From positions 3,044,001 to 3,108,000 of the forward strand of contig NZ_JAUSVF010000001.1 in the NCBI RefSeq assembly GCF_030814475.1: a stretch of 64,000 nt of DNA, given 5' to 3'. The DNA is from Pararhizobium capsulatum DSM 1112. Its GTDB lineage: Bacteria > Pseudomonadota > Alphaproteobacteria > Rhizobiales > Rhizobiaceae. Under the pieces are notes generated by a model. That model was not told the origin of the DNA and searched no databases. It saw nothing but the letters and a program-made list of their open reading frames with translations. Every line of letters begins with the position of its first letter. The stretch's first letter is position 1. The position numbers and the translations under genes were made by a program. Below are positions 9,449 through 18,766 of the stretch, piece by piece.

Positions 9449-11518
9449 CTAGTTCCCCAAGTTCTGAAAATGCTGGATGAGATCGTGATCGGCCCCGTCA
9501 CGCCAGGCAGCGATCCACTTCTGTTCGCTAAGAAGGGCGTTCGCGATCTCGACCTGCTCCTCGGCCATGGCCATTGGCACGCGAGCGAGAAGGTCGGCGA
9601 TCTGACTGATCAAAACAGGGTCGATCGACTTGCTTCTCAGTATCCTGATGGCGTTCTGGATCAGCGCCGCGTCAGTGGTGAAAGGCTTCCACGAGCCGAC
9701 GTAATCGACCTTTGCTGCGACTTCGCTACGCGCAGCAGCGAGCGGAAACAGGTAGCGAAGCAGAGATTTTGGCACAGAGACCCGGAGACCATCGGTGCCT
9801 GCGCTGGCGATTAGCGCGAGGTTCGAAGGCACTCGGCCGATCCGGCGCATTTCGACGAGCTGCGGTAGCCAGTATTCGCAGGGGCCGTTCGTCAGGCCGC
9901 ACAACGCGACTGGGACGATAACGTCTGGATTTTCCTTCGCAGCTTCGATCGCGCGTCCCAAGCCGGCGGCCTCGTCCCGCAGAAGGTCGCCGAAGGATAC
10001 ATGCGTGGGGTCACAGAAGACGATGGCGGCTGTATCCCCACCGATGGCGATCGCAATGTCTGCCACGATCCCTGCAGATCCATCACCTACGAGAACTGGG
10101 ACGTCTGCGGTCGAGTGAAGAAGTACGGCAACGAGATCGGCGAGCGGTAGTCCGGTCGAGGATGCAAGCTCGCGGAGTACATGCACGCGCTCCTTCTCGG
10201 TCACGACGGGCGGCAGCCGAACTGCTATGGAAGGTGCGGCGGGGGTCTCCTCGTGGGCCGGACTGCTAGATACGTCTTCCTTAGGCAACGACTTCTTCGT
10301 CTCCTCAAGTTCCTCGCGTAGCTGCGCAACCTGCTGCAGCAGTCTATCGGTTGCATCGAGCGACGCTCCGCTAACAGCACGGGCCGCGTCCTCGATCCTT
10401 TCCTTCACGCGCGCATCGTGCTGCTCGGTCTCGTTCCGAAGCAGCACCTCCCGATGCGCGAGCGTAGCCAGCCGCCCCTCGGCATCGAGTATCTGTTCGC
10501 GCAGCTCGGCAAGGCGCGACGACTCGTGCTCCGCCTGTTCGGCGAGCCGCGCCTTTATCTCAGTCCGGAGCCGATCCTGCTCAGTATGCTCGAACTGTTG
10601 GAGGCGGGCACGCCAATCTTCGGCTCGCGTCATCAGCTTCGGTAGCAGTTCGAGCAGCTCCGAGCGGCCTGATAGCACGCGAAGTGCGGACTCCAGATCT
10701 TCCCTCTCTTCAGCGACCACTGACGCGGCGGCCAAAGACTTCAGAAGGTCGGCGGGGCTTTCCGATCTGTTGCCATCGGACAGCGATGCCGCGGTTTGAA
10801 GGCGGCCCAGCCAGCTTTCGGCCGAAGCGAGGATCTCGTCTTCGGAACGCAGATCAGTTTCCGTTTCGGAGGTCCATTTGGGCTGCGCGCCGAAGACGAT
10901 AATGCCCGACGAAAGACGTGTCGTCTCGATCTTGCCGGCGATGGTTACAGTCGGCACTGCGCGAAGGCTTGCGCCTGCTGCCAAAGCATATTGGCCATTG
11001 GATTGCCGGACAAACCCGGAAATCATGAAGACGTTTGGCCTGACCTCGATCGCATCGACAGTGGTCCTGATATCGACGGCGAGCTTCCCTTCCCTGAGGT
11101 CAGAAACGACATCCTCGTGCGTTCTGCTGCCAGGGCCAATCGCGACTGGAACCCTGATAGCCGTTCCGAACGAAAGGCCTTCCATCTTGGCGCTCTTGGC
11201 GAGTCCGCTGAACGGCGCCGTAAAATCGATGCCACTGCCACCCTTCATGCGCCCGATCAGTGACGACGTGGCGGAAGCCGAAGGAAACGGAGCAGGCGCA
11301 GCCTCCTCCTTCGACGGCGAAAACGTCCTTCCCGTCTTCACGTCCGTCGCAAGCCAGAACGAGTCGACACCGCCAAGCCGAACCTTCGCATTCCGGACTA
11401 CCTTGGGATGCGCGTAGCCGGCCACGCTTCCAGCGTCTTCGGAGACCTCGGTGACGACGGCAGCGTCGTTGCCCACAAGCTGGCGGACACGATAAATGGA
11501 CTTCGATGATCCTGACAT
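9449..11518 (-). CDS. druG: Druantia type II protein DruG
   Basis: A 689-residue protein of unknown activity, assigned by position between DruF and DruE. Residues ~1-220 are beta-rich and mixed. Residues ~310-420 are a strongly predicted coiled coil (long runs of E, R, L and A with heptad spacing). The last ~230 residues contain hydrophobic segments such as IVADIAIAIGGDTAAIVFCDP. I see no intact nucleotide-binding or nuclease motif. Its ATG shares one base with the stop of druF (TGATG), indicating translational coupling, and druE follows after 5 bases. The name rests on operon order and partner identity rather than on a recognised domain. Confidence 0.7.
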   Translation of the reverse strand: MSGSSKSIYRVRQLVGNDAAVVTEVSEDAGSVAGYAHPKVVRNAKVRLGGVDSFWLATDVKTGRTFSPSKEEAAPAPFPSASATSSLIGRMKGGSGIDFTAPFSGLAKSAKMEGLSFGTAIRVPVAIGPGSRTHEDVVSDLREGKLAVDIRTTVDAIEVRPNVFMISGFVRQSNGQYALAAGASLRAVPTVTIAGKIETTRLSSGIIVFGAQPKWTSETETDLRSEDEILASAESWLGRLQTAASLSDGNRSESPADLLKSLAAASVVAEEREDLESALRVLSGRSELLELLPKLMTRAEDWRARLQQFEHTEQDRLRTEIKARLAEQAEHESSRLAELREQILDAEGRLATLAHREVLLRNETEQHDARVKERIEDAARAVSGASLDATDRLLQQVAQLREELEETKKSLPKEDVSSSPAHEETPAAPSIAVRLPPVVTEKERVHVLRELASSTGLPLADLVAVLLHSTADVPVLVGDGSAGIVADIAIAIGGDTAAIVFCDPTHVSFGDLLRDEAAGLGRAIEAAKENPDVIVPVALCGLTNGPCEYWLPQLVEMRRIGRVPSNLALIASAGTDGLRVSVPKSLLRYLFPLAAARSEVAAKVDYVGSWKPFTTDAALIQNAIRILRSKSIDPVLISQIADLLARVPMAMAEEQVEIANALLSEQKWIAAWRDGADHDLIQHFQNLGN

Positions 11519-13962
11519 CAGATGCTCTTCCCGAGGGCGGAACCTGCCCTGCGTATTTTTCCGGCCCGGCCGTCGAATATGGCTCTGCCGCTGTTAGATG
11601 CTGAAGCCGCAAACCTGTCGATCCACGGCGTGCCGTTCCCGTCGCTCCGACCGATGGAGATCATCCCGGACAGGAGCGAAACTTCTTCGGATCCGAGCGG
11701 ATAGGCGTAGACCCAGGTTCCGCCGCGCAGCATTGCGCCTGCGTTGCAGACCGTCCTACCCGAAGCCCATCGCGCCCAACTGGATGGCAGCGAGACACGC
11801 GACGCGGAGGCGATCATGACCTTGCCGTCGTACCGGAAGAGCTGGTGCCGCATCCTCGCGTGATGAGCAAGAATGGCGATGGATGGAGAAACGAAGTTCT
11901 CCACTCTCCTACCCGCGACGACCGATCGATAAAGGAAAGGCCTCTTCCCTTCGTTTCGTTCAAGGCGGTACAGCCCCTGCGGCATCTCATTGTCGAAGTT
12001 CGAGGCAAAGAAACCGCGCTGGTCATCGAAGCGTGCAACCACGTGATAGCCGTGGGCGTCGTGCTCGTCGCCTTTCCTCGGCGCCGCCTTGGCCTTCGCT
12101 TCCTCTTCCGCGAAACCGATGCGCTCGACAAAATCCCGTTGACGGTTCCGGTCGCCTGTCCGTACGAGAAGGCGTGGAAGCGACCACTGTGAAACGCCGT
12201 TTTGGATCTCGACTATCCCGCCCGCTGCCGAGGCGGCGGCTTCGATGCGCTCGACAAGCGCGATTGGTGTTGGCCCATCGATCACAACGGTGTCGGTGCC
12301 GATCACCCGCACTGTAGGCGCACGCTGGAGAAGCTTTCGCGCAGGGAAGTTGCGCACGAGTGTCAGGTCGAACCATCCCGCATCCGCGAACGCACGGAGG
12401 ATGTCCCATTCCCTCGGTGCCGATGCCGTCTGCGGGAGGCCGCGCCTGATTATTTCGAGCGCGTCGACGAAGGCCAGTCCACGGGCGGTCCGCGCATACA
12501 GCGCCTCGCCGATGTTCGTCATCTCGTCGCAGGTGGGCACTCGCTCGCCGGGCCATAGATTGAGGACGTTGTCCAAGGTCGGCGCGGTGTCGCGATAGAA
12601 CTGGTCTTCTCCGATGTCGCGGAAGCGGTCGAACGTCAGCCTGCGGTTCTGCGGTGTTTCGACAGCCTTCGGGACCAAAAGGGTATTGAGGACTTGTCCA
12701 TTGGCCTGCGCGGTCGCGGTGCCTGAATAGGTTCCCCACGGGAACGCGACACCGTTCGGCACAGCCTCCATCGCGACCTCGTTACCACCTAGGGAGACCT
12801 TACCTGCGACATCCGCAGGGAGAGACAGGATGGGTGTGAATGGAGTACGGCCAAGGTAGGCTCCGCCGACCTTAATCCCGTCTCGCCACCCGATCGTGCG
12901 CCTTGCGGACGGTGTCGGAGCGTCGGGAGCTGCCCGGTTCCTGAAGTTCGTAAGCACCCATCCCGTATTGATGTTGTCGTAGGAGACGATGGTTCCCTCG
13001 TCGCATTCGGCGAGACGCGATCTACGTAGCAGGATCAGATTGGATTCGTGCGCGCTGGTCGCCCGCGAACGACCCCAGCCGAGATCCTCCATCAGCACCA
13101 CGCCACTGCGGATGGCTTTGGCGATGGGTTCGGGAACGAATTTCTGGGCTTCTTCGGGTCCGCGGAGCGCCTTGCGCTCGCCCGACGGCGAGACCCTGAA
13201 CAATTCGTGGTCGCCGAAGTCTCCACGGACGATCTCAAGTTCTTCGAGCGCCGTGTATTCTGCAACGAAGGCGTACCATGCCTTCCAAAACGTCGTCTCC
13301 ACATACTCGCGTCCACCGCGTTTCCACGATCGGTCGAATAACCTTAAGTTGTAAGAAAACGACGGCATCGTTTCGGTTATCAGATCGCGAGTCGTATTGA
13401 CCGCGCGGGACAACTCGACTGGATCGAGCAGCTTCTGCGCACCGATCGTCTGCCGCAGCCGCTTGAAGGCCGTCTTGTCGCGCAACGTTGGAAAAGCAAT
13501 GCGGAGCGTGCGCCCGATCTGGGAATGTGGGTGGATCCCCGGAAGATCGAGCTCGATCCCGTGCTCCTTGGCCAGATATGTCTGCAGGTGCTCCCACATC
13601 GGGTTGAGGCCGCGCATCAGCGTGCCTTCGAAATTTATGCCCGTGTGTCTGCCCAGCATCTCGCGAAAGTCTGTGTCGTCCTCCTCGCGTACCTTCGAAG
13701 TTTGCATCCAACAGACGAACATCAGTATGCGCAGGTAGTCTGGCGGACGTCCCGAAAACGGCGGATACTCGCCTGCGAGGAGCGCCTTCAACCTTGAGAT
13801 CTTCAAGAGCGTCCCGACGAAGCGCTGCTGCACGTCGGCAAGGTCGGTGGCGCCGAAAATCTCGACGAGCACGTCGTCGTCCACCGACACGCTGCCGATC
13901 GTTCCCTCGCTGCCCGGCTCGAGAAAGAACTTCTCGAGGAATATCCCCTCCAATTCCGACAA
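11518..13962 (-). CDS. druF: Druantia type II protein DruF
   Basis: An 814-residue protein of unknown biochemistry lying between the methyltransferase and DruG, the position of DruF in Druantia type II. It opens MSELEGIFLEKFFLEPGSEG. The first ~200 residues are helical with many Arg/Lys/Trp. I can identify no catalytic motif or transmembrane segment. Its stop overlaps the druG start by one base. A 72-base gap separates it from druM upstream. In Druantia the accessory proteins are required for protection but have no assigned reaction, so the role is inferred from context only. Confidence 0.7.
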   Translation of the reverse strand: MSELEGIFLEKFFLEPGSEGTIGSVSVDDDVLVEIFGATDLADVQQRFVGTLLKISRLKALLAGEYPPFSGRPPDYLRILMFVCWMQTSKVREEDDTDFREMLGRHTGINFEGTLMRGLNPMWEHLQTYLAKEHGIELDLPGIHPHSQIGRTLRIAFPTLRDKTAFKRLRQTIGAQKLLDPVELSRAVNTTRDLITETMPSFSYNLRLFDRSWKRGGREYVETTFWKAWYAFVAEYTALEELEIVRGDFGDHELFRVSPSGERKALRGPEEAQKFVPEPIAKAIRSGVVLMEDLGWGRSRATSAHESNLILLRRSRLAECDEGTIVSYDNINTGWVLTNFRNRAAPDAPTPSARRTIGWRDGIKVGGAYLGRTPFTPILSLPADVAGKVSLGGNEVAMEAVPNGVAFPWGTYSGTATAQANGQVLNTLLVPKAVETPQNRRLTFDRFRDIGEDQFYRDTAPTLDNVLNLWPGERVPTCDEMTNIGEALYARTARGLAFVDALEIIRRGLPQTASAPREWDILRAFADAGWFDLTLVRNFPARKLLQRAPTVRVIGTDTVVIDGPTPIALVERIEAAASAAGGIVEIQNGVSQWSLPRLLVRTGDRNRQRDFVERIGFAEEEAKAKAAPRKGDEHDAHGYHVVARFDDQRGFFASNFDNEMPQGLYRLERNEGKRPFLYRSVVAGRRVENFVSPSIAILAHHARMRHQLFRYDGKVMIASASRVSLPSSWARWASGRTVCNAGAMLRGGTWVYAYPLGSEEVSLLSGMISIGRSDGNGTPWIDRFAASASNSGRAIFDGRAGKIRRAGSALGKSI

Positions 13963-14034
13963 TCGTTCCCCCAGAAAACTGCCGCGTCGCCCGCTATTTA
14001 AAGTGGAGTTTCATTCACCTTCGCGCAACCCTGG

Positions 14035-15852
14035 TCACCCGGCCGCCACGCGGTTCTTCGCGCCGTCCACATTTTCTTCTGGGAGTTTCGAAGCAACCTG
14101 CAGGACGAGATGCGGGCCGCGGTTGTCGGATCCTGTAATCAGACCGGACTCCTCGAAGACAAGGCGGGCGAAACGGACGCGCGAACCTCCGCTGCCGAAC
14201 CGCACAATCTCGTCATCTTCCAGCGACTGAATCGCAGGAAGCCGTGGAGCATTGCTCTCGACCAGCTTCTCGTGCAGCAGCTTGATTCGCGCACGGAGAT
14301 ATCGGACCGGAACGTCGACGTCGAAAGCACCACCTTCCGCCGACAGAGTCGCGATGATCTGGACGACAGCCCGGTCGATGGCGTCGACCTTGCCTTCCTT
14401 AAGGAGAGGAACCGCGACCACTGGTCCGAAGCCTGCAGCCGCGAGCTGCTCTTCATAAACCTTCACGATGTCCTGATCGTGGAATTGGTCGCGGCTGACG
14501 CGCCATTCATCGCGGCGGCGATAGCGTAGCGGAATATCGTTCAAGCGGTAGCCGTTTGCGGCGACGGCATCCGCAGCGATCGGTTCGCCCCAGCCAGCGG
14601 GCCAGTAGGTTCCTCCGCCGTAGCCGTCGCGGGCGCGTTCGGAGTCGTTCTTCTTTCCAGTGAAGCGCTTGACCATGGGAGGCAACTTCTTGCCGTCAGC
14701 CAGCGCGTCCATGGTGATTCTGGCCTTCACGCCCTCGGTGCCATTCAGCAGGTGGGGGATGAGCTTCGTCATAAAGAACGGGGGAACGGCATTGCCGACC
14801 TGCCTGTACTGCATCCCGCGCGGCCCACTGAATTCGAAGCTGTCAGGGAAGCCCTGCAGCCGTGCGCCCTCCCTCACCGACAGCGGCCTGTCCTGAAGCG
14901 GATGCGTGAAGCAGCCCGAGGTGACGTTCCCAAACCCGGCCGAGATGGTGTAAGCGGGCGAAGCCTCGTGGAGCCGTCCATAGAGGGTCGCGTAGTCGGT
15001 CAGGCGGACGCGTCGGAAACGGTCTGGAAGCAATTCCGGCGTAATGTCCTTCCACGATCCGCCCTGCGGGACCTTGGAGATGCGCTTCCGGTTGAGGTCG
15101 GTAAGCGTGTTGCACCAGTGGTTCTCGATCTCGCCGTTCGTGTCGGCCACGAAACGCTGGAACTCTGTCGGCGCTGCGGGAAGCGCAGTCGACGCCTTCC
15201 CGTCCCGGCTGACCGGAGCCGACAAATCCCCGATTGCCTCGGCAACGGTCACGTATCGCGGCAGCCCACGTCCAGCTTCTGCCGCATGCGTCGGCTTTGG
15301 GAAGGTAGCTCGAACGGGATCGACCGTGGCGATGAGGATGAACCTGTTGCGGAGTTGCGGAAGCCCGTAGTCGGCCATGTTCACGACATCGGCGAAGACA
15401 TGGTATCCGCGATCCTCGAAGAGCTTGAACAACTCCTTCACGATTATGAGGTTCTTGCCGTAGACGACGCCGGGCACGTTCTCCATGACGACCCGCTGCG
15501 GTCGACGTCCGGCAGCCGTGAAGCCGTCGAGCAATCGTATGAAGTGGACGAAAAGCGCGTTGCGCGGGTCATCGAGGTGGAAGACGCCCATCGTGCTGAC
15601 TGCCTGACACGTCGGTCCTGCGAAGAACCAGTCGATCTTCTCGATCCCTGCCCGTTCGATAACGTCGGTGGCGGAGACGAGGGAGACGTCGCAGCAGTCA
15701 ACGAGGCCTTCAGGATGGGCCTTCTTGAAAGTCGTGGTTGCGTTCCGGTCGATGTCGAGCGCCCACTTGATCTCCAGATCGGGAATGGCAATGGCCGCAC
15801 CAGCCGACATGCCGCCGCAGCCGGAGTAGAGATCGATCGCAGTCTGCCGCAT
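14035..15852 (-). CDS. druM: DNA (cytosine-5) methyltransferase, Druantia DruM
   Basis: From ATG 15852, preceded by GGGGGA, this is a 605-residue C5 methyltransferase using S-adenosylmethionine. Motif I is DLYSGCGG (residues 7-14). The catalytic Cys is at 82 in GPTCQAVS; the family usually reads GPPCQ, so the first Pro-Pro is altered but the Cys is kept. ENV lies at 124-126, Q-L-R-N-R at 166-170, and the YRQVGNAVPP motif X follows near residue 345. About 240 C-terminal residues beyond motif X have no clear assignment and may help choose the target. The frame is open a further 73 codons upstream, but that stretch lacks family similarity. First gene of the four-gene Druantia II operon. Confidence 0.85.
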   Translation of the reverse strand: MRQTAIDLYSGCGGMSAGAAIAIPDLEIKWALDIDRNATTTFKKAHPEGLVDCCDVSLVSATDVIERAGIEKIDWFFAGPTCQAVSTMGVFHLDDPRNALFVHFIRLLDGFTAAGRRPQRVVMENVPGVVYGKNLIIVKELFKLFEDRGYHVFADVVNMADYGLPQLRNRFILIATVDPVRATFPKPTHAAEAGRGLPRYVTVAEAIGDLSAPVSRDGKASTALPAAPTEFQRFVADTNGEIENHWCNTLTDLNRKRISKVPQGGSWKDITPELLPDRFRRVRLTDYATLYGRLHEASPAYTISAGFGNVTSGCFTHPLQDRPLSVREGARLQGFPDSFEFSGPRGMQYRQVGNAVPPFFMTKLIPHLLNGTEGVKARITMDALADGKKLPPMVKRFTGKKNDSERARDGYGGGTYWPAGWGEPIAADAVAANGYRLNDIPLRYRRRDEWRVSRDQFHDQDIVKVYEEQLAAAGFGPVVAVPLLKEGKVDAIDRAVVQIIATLSAEGGAFDVDVPVRYLRARIKLLHEKLVESNAPRLPAIQSLEDDEIVRFGSGGSRVRFARLVFEESGLITGSDNRGPHLVLQVASKLPEENVDGAKNRVAAG

Positions 15853-16195
15853 GATTCCCCCAGACAATTCAAGCCACACTACCAAGTCCGGAGGCGATCT
15901 TCGATAGCATTTCCGGGATCGTCCCAACTTTGTCGCGTGTCTTCTACAGGAAGAATGGTCCTCCTGGGGCCACCGCGCGGACATTCCCGCAGCAGTAGCA
16001 CGTGATATTTGATCGAAGACGCTTAACGTCGCCTTTAACGGCGCGCGATGAAATCTTGCTGTGCTGTCCAAGCGACCTCGTGCGCAACCCGCGTCATTCG
16101 GACTCCCGAACTAAAAAAATGATATCGCGACATCATTTTTGTTTGCTTTTGAAAATTGATGCTGGCATATCATTTTTTTGAAAGGGAGTGCGCCG
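15853..16195. other. Divergent intergenic region with two dyads
   Basis: A 343-base gap between the start of druM on the minus strand and the 16196 gene on the plus strand. It must hold both promoters. Its right end carries the paired dyads listed separately. I see no gene in it. Confidence 0.6.
16115..16177. promoter_or_regulatory. Two matched operator-like dyads
   Basis: Two inverted repeats of the same design lie in tandem: AAAAATGAT-8 bases-ATCATTTTT at 16115-16140 and AAAATTGAT-8 bases-ATCATTTTT at 16152-16177. They share the right half exactly and are spaced 37 bases start to start, about 3.5 helical turns. They end 18 bases before the start codon at 16196, with the ribosome site GGGAG in between. 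This is the layout of an autoregulatory operator. The obvious candidate binder is the 16196 product, which has a helix-turn-helix-like C-terminus; this is inference. Confidence 0.6.
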
Positions 16196-17185
16196 ATGCG
16201 AGAACTTCTGCCGTGGTTGGATCACATCAGGGACATGCGCCTCGCGATGCTTCTTGTCGCTGATGGCATGATGAACATGCTTGGGTCCACGCCGAACGCG
16301 ACCAAGGCTGCCGAGGCGTTCCTTGGGGTCAAAATCCCCTCGTCCGCCTCCGGCTTCCTCGTCAGCATGGTCAACGATTTTTGGGACGAGACGGACGAAT
16401 TCCTGAATTCGGTTGCAGTCGAGGGAACGCACCTTCATCGGACGGTTCGCCGAGGCCACGGACTGCTGACCGAGCTTCGTCCGATCCATGAAGTCGACTA
16501 CCAGGACGAACGCGACGAGTCGCTCGACTGGATCGGCTACTTTCTCACGGCGGTGCCGACGGATTCCTACGGGACCGGTGGCGACTTTTCCGACATTGTG
16601 CAGAATCCGGACAGACCACTGCCCTTTCTTTATCGAGCAGGAACCGCCTATCTCGATCTCATCGAGTTCGTCCATCGAACGGTTGGCTCGCACCCGGCAT
16701 GGGGCGACAGCAGCGACATGATCGTGTTCACCGCGGACGATCTCGCACTTCTGGCCGATGTCGACATTCGGAGTGTGCGGAATGCAATGGGACCGACAGG
16801 GAGCAAACCCATCAGGTCGTTTAAGGCGTTGCCGAGCGACGCCCACGACGAGCGCGCATACGCCGACCCAATCGACGCCCTCGACTGGCTAAGCGGCCGT
16901 CGCGGCTTCAAATGCGGACAGCTCGATGCAGACTGGTTGAACGCCGGAATCTCATCGACCGGATCCCTCGCCGCACTCGGTGCACTCGCTGGCATGATGT
17001 TCTGGCTCAATGGCCAGACGACCGAGAAGATGGCCGAGAAAATCGGCTGGGGCGTCGAACAGACACGCGCGTGGACGCGCGGCGAGGGAATGGACGCCTT
17101 CGCCGCCAAGCGCGTCGCCGAAGCGGCGGGCCTGGATCCGACAATTTATTCAAGACAGATCGCAAAGCTACTGAAGGAGAACTGA
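16196..17185 (+). CDS. Unknown protein with helix-turn-helix-like end, possible regulator
   Basis: A 329-residue protein from ATG 16196 (GGGAG ten bases upstream; a TTG at 16178 lies in the dyad and is less likely). Mostly helical. Near residue 195 the stretch TADDLALLADVDIRSVRNAM resembles a helix-turn-helix. The last 60 residues (QTTEKMAEKIGWGVEQTRAW..) look like a second one. No catalytic motif seen. A 78-codon gene follows after one base, so the two form an operon. It is divergent from the Druantia operon across a region with two matched dyads, so control of its own promoter and perhaps of druM is plausible. Family not recognised. Confidence 0.65.
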   Translation: MRELLPWLDHIRDMRLAMLLVADGMMNMLGSTPNATKAAEAFLGVKIPSSASGFLVSMVNDFWDETDEFLNSVAVEGTHLHRTVRRGHGLLTELRPIHEVDYQDERDESLDWIGYFLTAVPTDSYGTGGDFSDIVQNPDRPLPFLYRAGTAYLDLIEFVHRTVGSHPAWGDSSDMIVFTADDLALLADVDIRSVRNAMGPTGSKPIRSFKALPSDAHDERAYADPIDALDWLSGRRGFKCGQLDADWLNAGISSTGSLAALGALAGMMFWLNGQTTEKMAEKIGWGVEQTRAWTRGEGMDAFAAKRVAEAAGLDPTIYSRQIAKLLKEN

Positions 17186-17186
17186 T

Positions 17187-17423
17187 ATGAAGCGCATTCA
17201 CCCGACCACTGGAGAAGTCTTCGTTCCACACCGGTATGGTGATGGCACCTTCCAGCTCGCGGATCCTCGGCTCGGCCGCGTGAAGCACCATGCGAGTAAC
17301 GCCATTCGCGTCACGTCGGAAACGGAAGCCGCGAACTACGTGCGCTGCGGCTTCTCTCTGCGGATGCGTGGCCGGGACACCAACAAGATAAACTTGATCG
17401 CCGCCGAGAATATCACGCTGTAA
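17187..17423 (+). CDS. Small hypothetical protein, operon partner of the 16196 gene
   Basis: A 78-residue basic protein starting MKRIHPTTGEVFVPHRYGDG. The ATG lies one base after the stop of the preceding gene, with GGAG overlapping that gene's end, so translation is probably coupled. Predicted mostly beta strand. It is followed by a 10-base-pair hairpin that probably ends the transcript. Not recognised; it could be the small partner of a two-gene defence or toxin-antitoxin pair. Confidence 0.6.
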   Translation: MKRIHPTTGEVFVPHRYGDGTFQLADPRLGRVKHHASNAIRVTSETEAANYVRCGFSLRMRGRDTNKINLIAAENITL

Positions 17424-17433
17424 AGAACGCCAT

Positions 17434-17461
17434 GGTTCCGAAGTAGTGATGCTTCGGAACC
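17434..17461. terminator. Hairpin between convergent genes
   Basis: GGTTCCGAAG pairs perfectly with CTTCGGAACC across an 8-base loop, between the plus-strand stop at 17423 and the minus-strand stop at 17494. There is no long T run on either side, so termination efficiency is uncertain. Confidence 0.55.
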
Positions 17462-17493
17462 CCATCTTTCTACTCCAGGCGCAGGTGACATCG

Positions 17494-18405
17494 TTACACT
17501 GAGCTGAATCGCTCTCGATGCCGCGCAACGTATTCGGGGTGAGGCCAGAGCCGGGCGTCAGCAGGCAGGTGGATCCGATCCATCTGCTTTGCGAACAGCG
17601 TCCTCAACTCTGAAGGCACCTTGTTGTGTGAAACAAGGATCCGGTAATCGTCGGTCAACGAGATCAGATGCCTGTCGAAGAGCCAGTGCACGGTTGCCGA
17701 CAGCGCGATGCCGTTCTGCACGACATCCGGTCCGCCCTCGGCGACCGACCATATATGCGCCGCCTGGGCCTCGGACTTGCCGCCGCCATTGACGATTCGC
17801 AGCCCTGTGATCGCACAACGGTTGTCGTAGGCATCACAGACCTTCCGGCGAAAGCCGGCCTCCCGGATTTTGCGGTTCATGAGGATCTGCTCGATGCGAC
17901 GTTCCTGCTCTTGGATTGGGAGGTCGAGCAGCTCTTGTGTGCGATCATCGACATGTTTCGGATCGAGTTCCAGCCGGATCGCGTTGTCTGCCGCCAAAGT
18001 CTCCGAAAGACCCGCACGCACGATGGCTCCGAAGTCGCTTTCTGGAATTGTGCGGATGGATTTCCCTTGGAGGAAGGCGCCAACACGGCTTGGATCAGGA
18101 ACCAACAGCAACGCTGTCTCCCAGTATCGGCCGTCCTGGGAGAATGGCACAGGCTCATCGAATTCCTGGTATTCGGCCACGACGGCGTAGGCGTAGCCGG
18201 GTCTGCTGGGATCGTCTTGGACAGCGACGACCTTTGCCGTTGCCACATATGCCCGGCGCCCGCCGTTCCGCTGCGGCTCCCGATAGATGATCCGGTCGCC
18301 GACCAGGGTTTCAGCGACCGCACGGTATTGCTTTGGGAAATGATATCGGACGGCGATTTCGTCGTCGTAGCCGGAGTTTCGCTTGGTATCGAAGATTCCC
18401 TTCAT
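17494..18405 (-). CDS. HNH endonuclease, predicted restriction type
   Basis: A 303-residue protein from ATG 18405. The C-terminal ~130 residues contain an HNH/McrA-like site: an AYDNRCAITG segment, AAHIWSVAEGG (first His), then QNGIALSATVHWLFDRHLISL (Asn, His and the closing His). The N-terminal ~130 residues, with VRYHFPKQY and IIYREPQRNGGRRAY, look like a small beta-barrel reader of the PUA/EVE/SRA kind, which in such fusions recognises modified bases. That fold is a guess from sequence texture. The arrangement suggests a modification-dependent restriction enzyme. It sits alone on the minus strand, convergent with the 16196-17423 operon. Confidence 0.75.
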   Translation of the reverse strand: MKGIFDTKRNSGYDDEIAVRYHFPKQYRAVAETLVGDRIIYREPQRNGGRRAYVATAKVVAVQDDPSRPGYAYAVVAEYQEFDEPVPFSQDGRYWETALLLVPDPSRVGAFLQGKSIRTIPESDFGAIVRAGLSETLAADNAIRLELDPKHVDDRTQELLDLPIQEQERRIEQILMNRKIREAGFRRKVCDAYDNRCAITGLRIVNGGGKSEAQAAHIWSVAEGGPDVVQNGIALSATVHWLFDRHLISLTDDYRILVSHNKVPSELRTLFAKQMDRIHLPADARLWPHPEYVARHRERFSSV

Positions 18406-18766
18406 ATGCCCTGCCCCGGTCTGTCGAATCTTGTGCGTTTGGGGCAAGCGTAGACAGAGTGGGACCGACGAGCAACGGATCACCGTCCGGACGGTTGATT
18501 TCATACTGGAGAGGAGGTTTGCGTCGACGACGCTAGGCGGCCCTCGCCAACCAGTTCGAGGAGTCGTTCGAATTCAGTGATTTGGGAAGTAAGCGGTGCG
18601 CAGGCTGTAGCGCCCTTCTTCGACGTCACTATCGATTTCGTCACGATCAAAGGACAACGGAAATTGCTCCTGGCCTACTCTGAAATTAGGACGCGCTGAG
18701 GAGCGTGACGCTTCAGCCGTTGAGAATGTCGTTGCCAAGTCGCCATGGCAGATATCCGATGAAGCC
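18406..18766. other. Intergenic gap between two HNH genes
   Basis: A 361-base stretch upstream of the HNH gene starting at 18405 and downstream of the stop at 18767. It presumably contains the promoter of the 17494-18405 gene. I see no convincing gene, repeat or RNA in it. Confidence 0.5.

Noticed and set aside
3561..16071. DISARM system, because of a DUF1998 helicase and a C5 methyltransferase
   Set aside because: DISARM would need a separate DrmB and usually a DrmC phospholipase-D-like gene, and its DrmA is shorter. One 1,960-residue helicase with two large unassigned proteins and the methylase fits Druantia type II better.
15853..16071. Upstream extension of the methyltransferase frame
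   Set aside because: 73 extra codons of Arg/Ser-rich sequence without family similarity. ATG 15852 has a strong ribosome site and opens the conserved motif I region.
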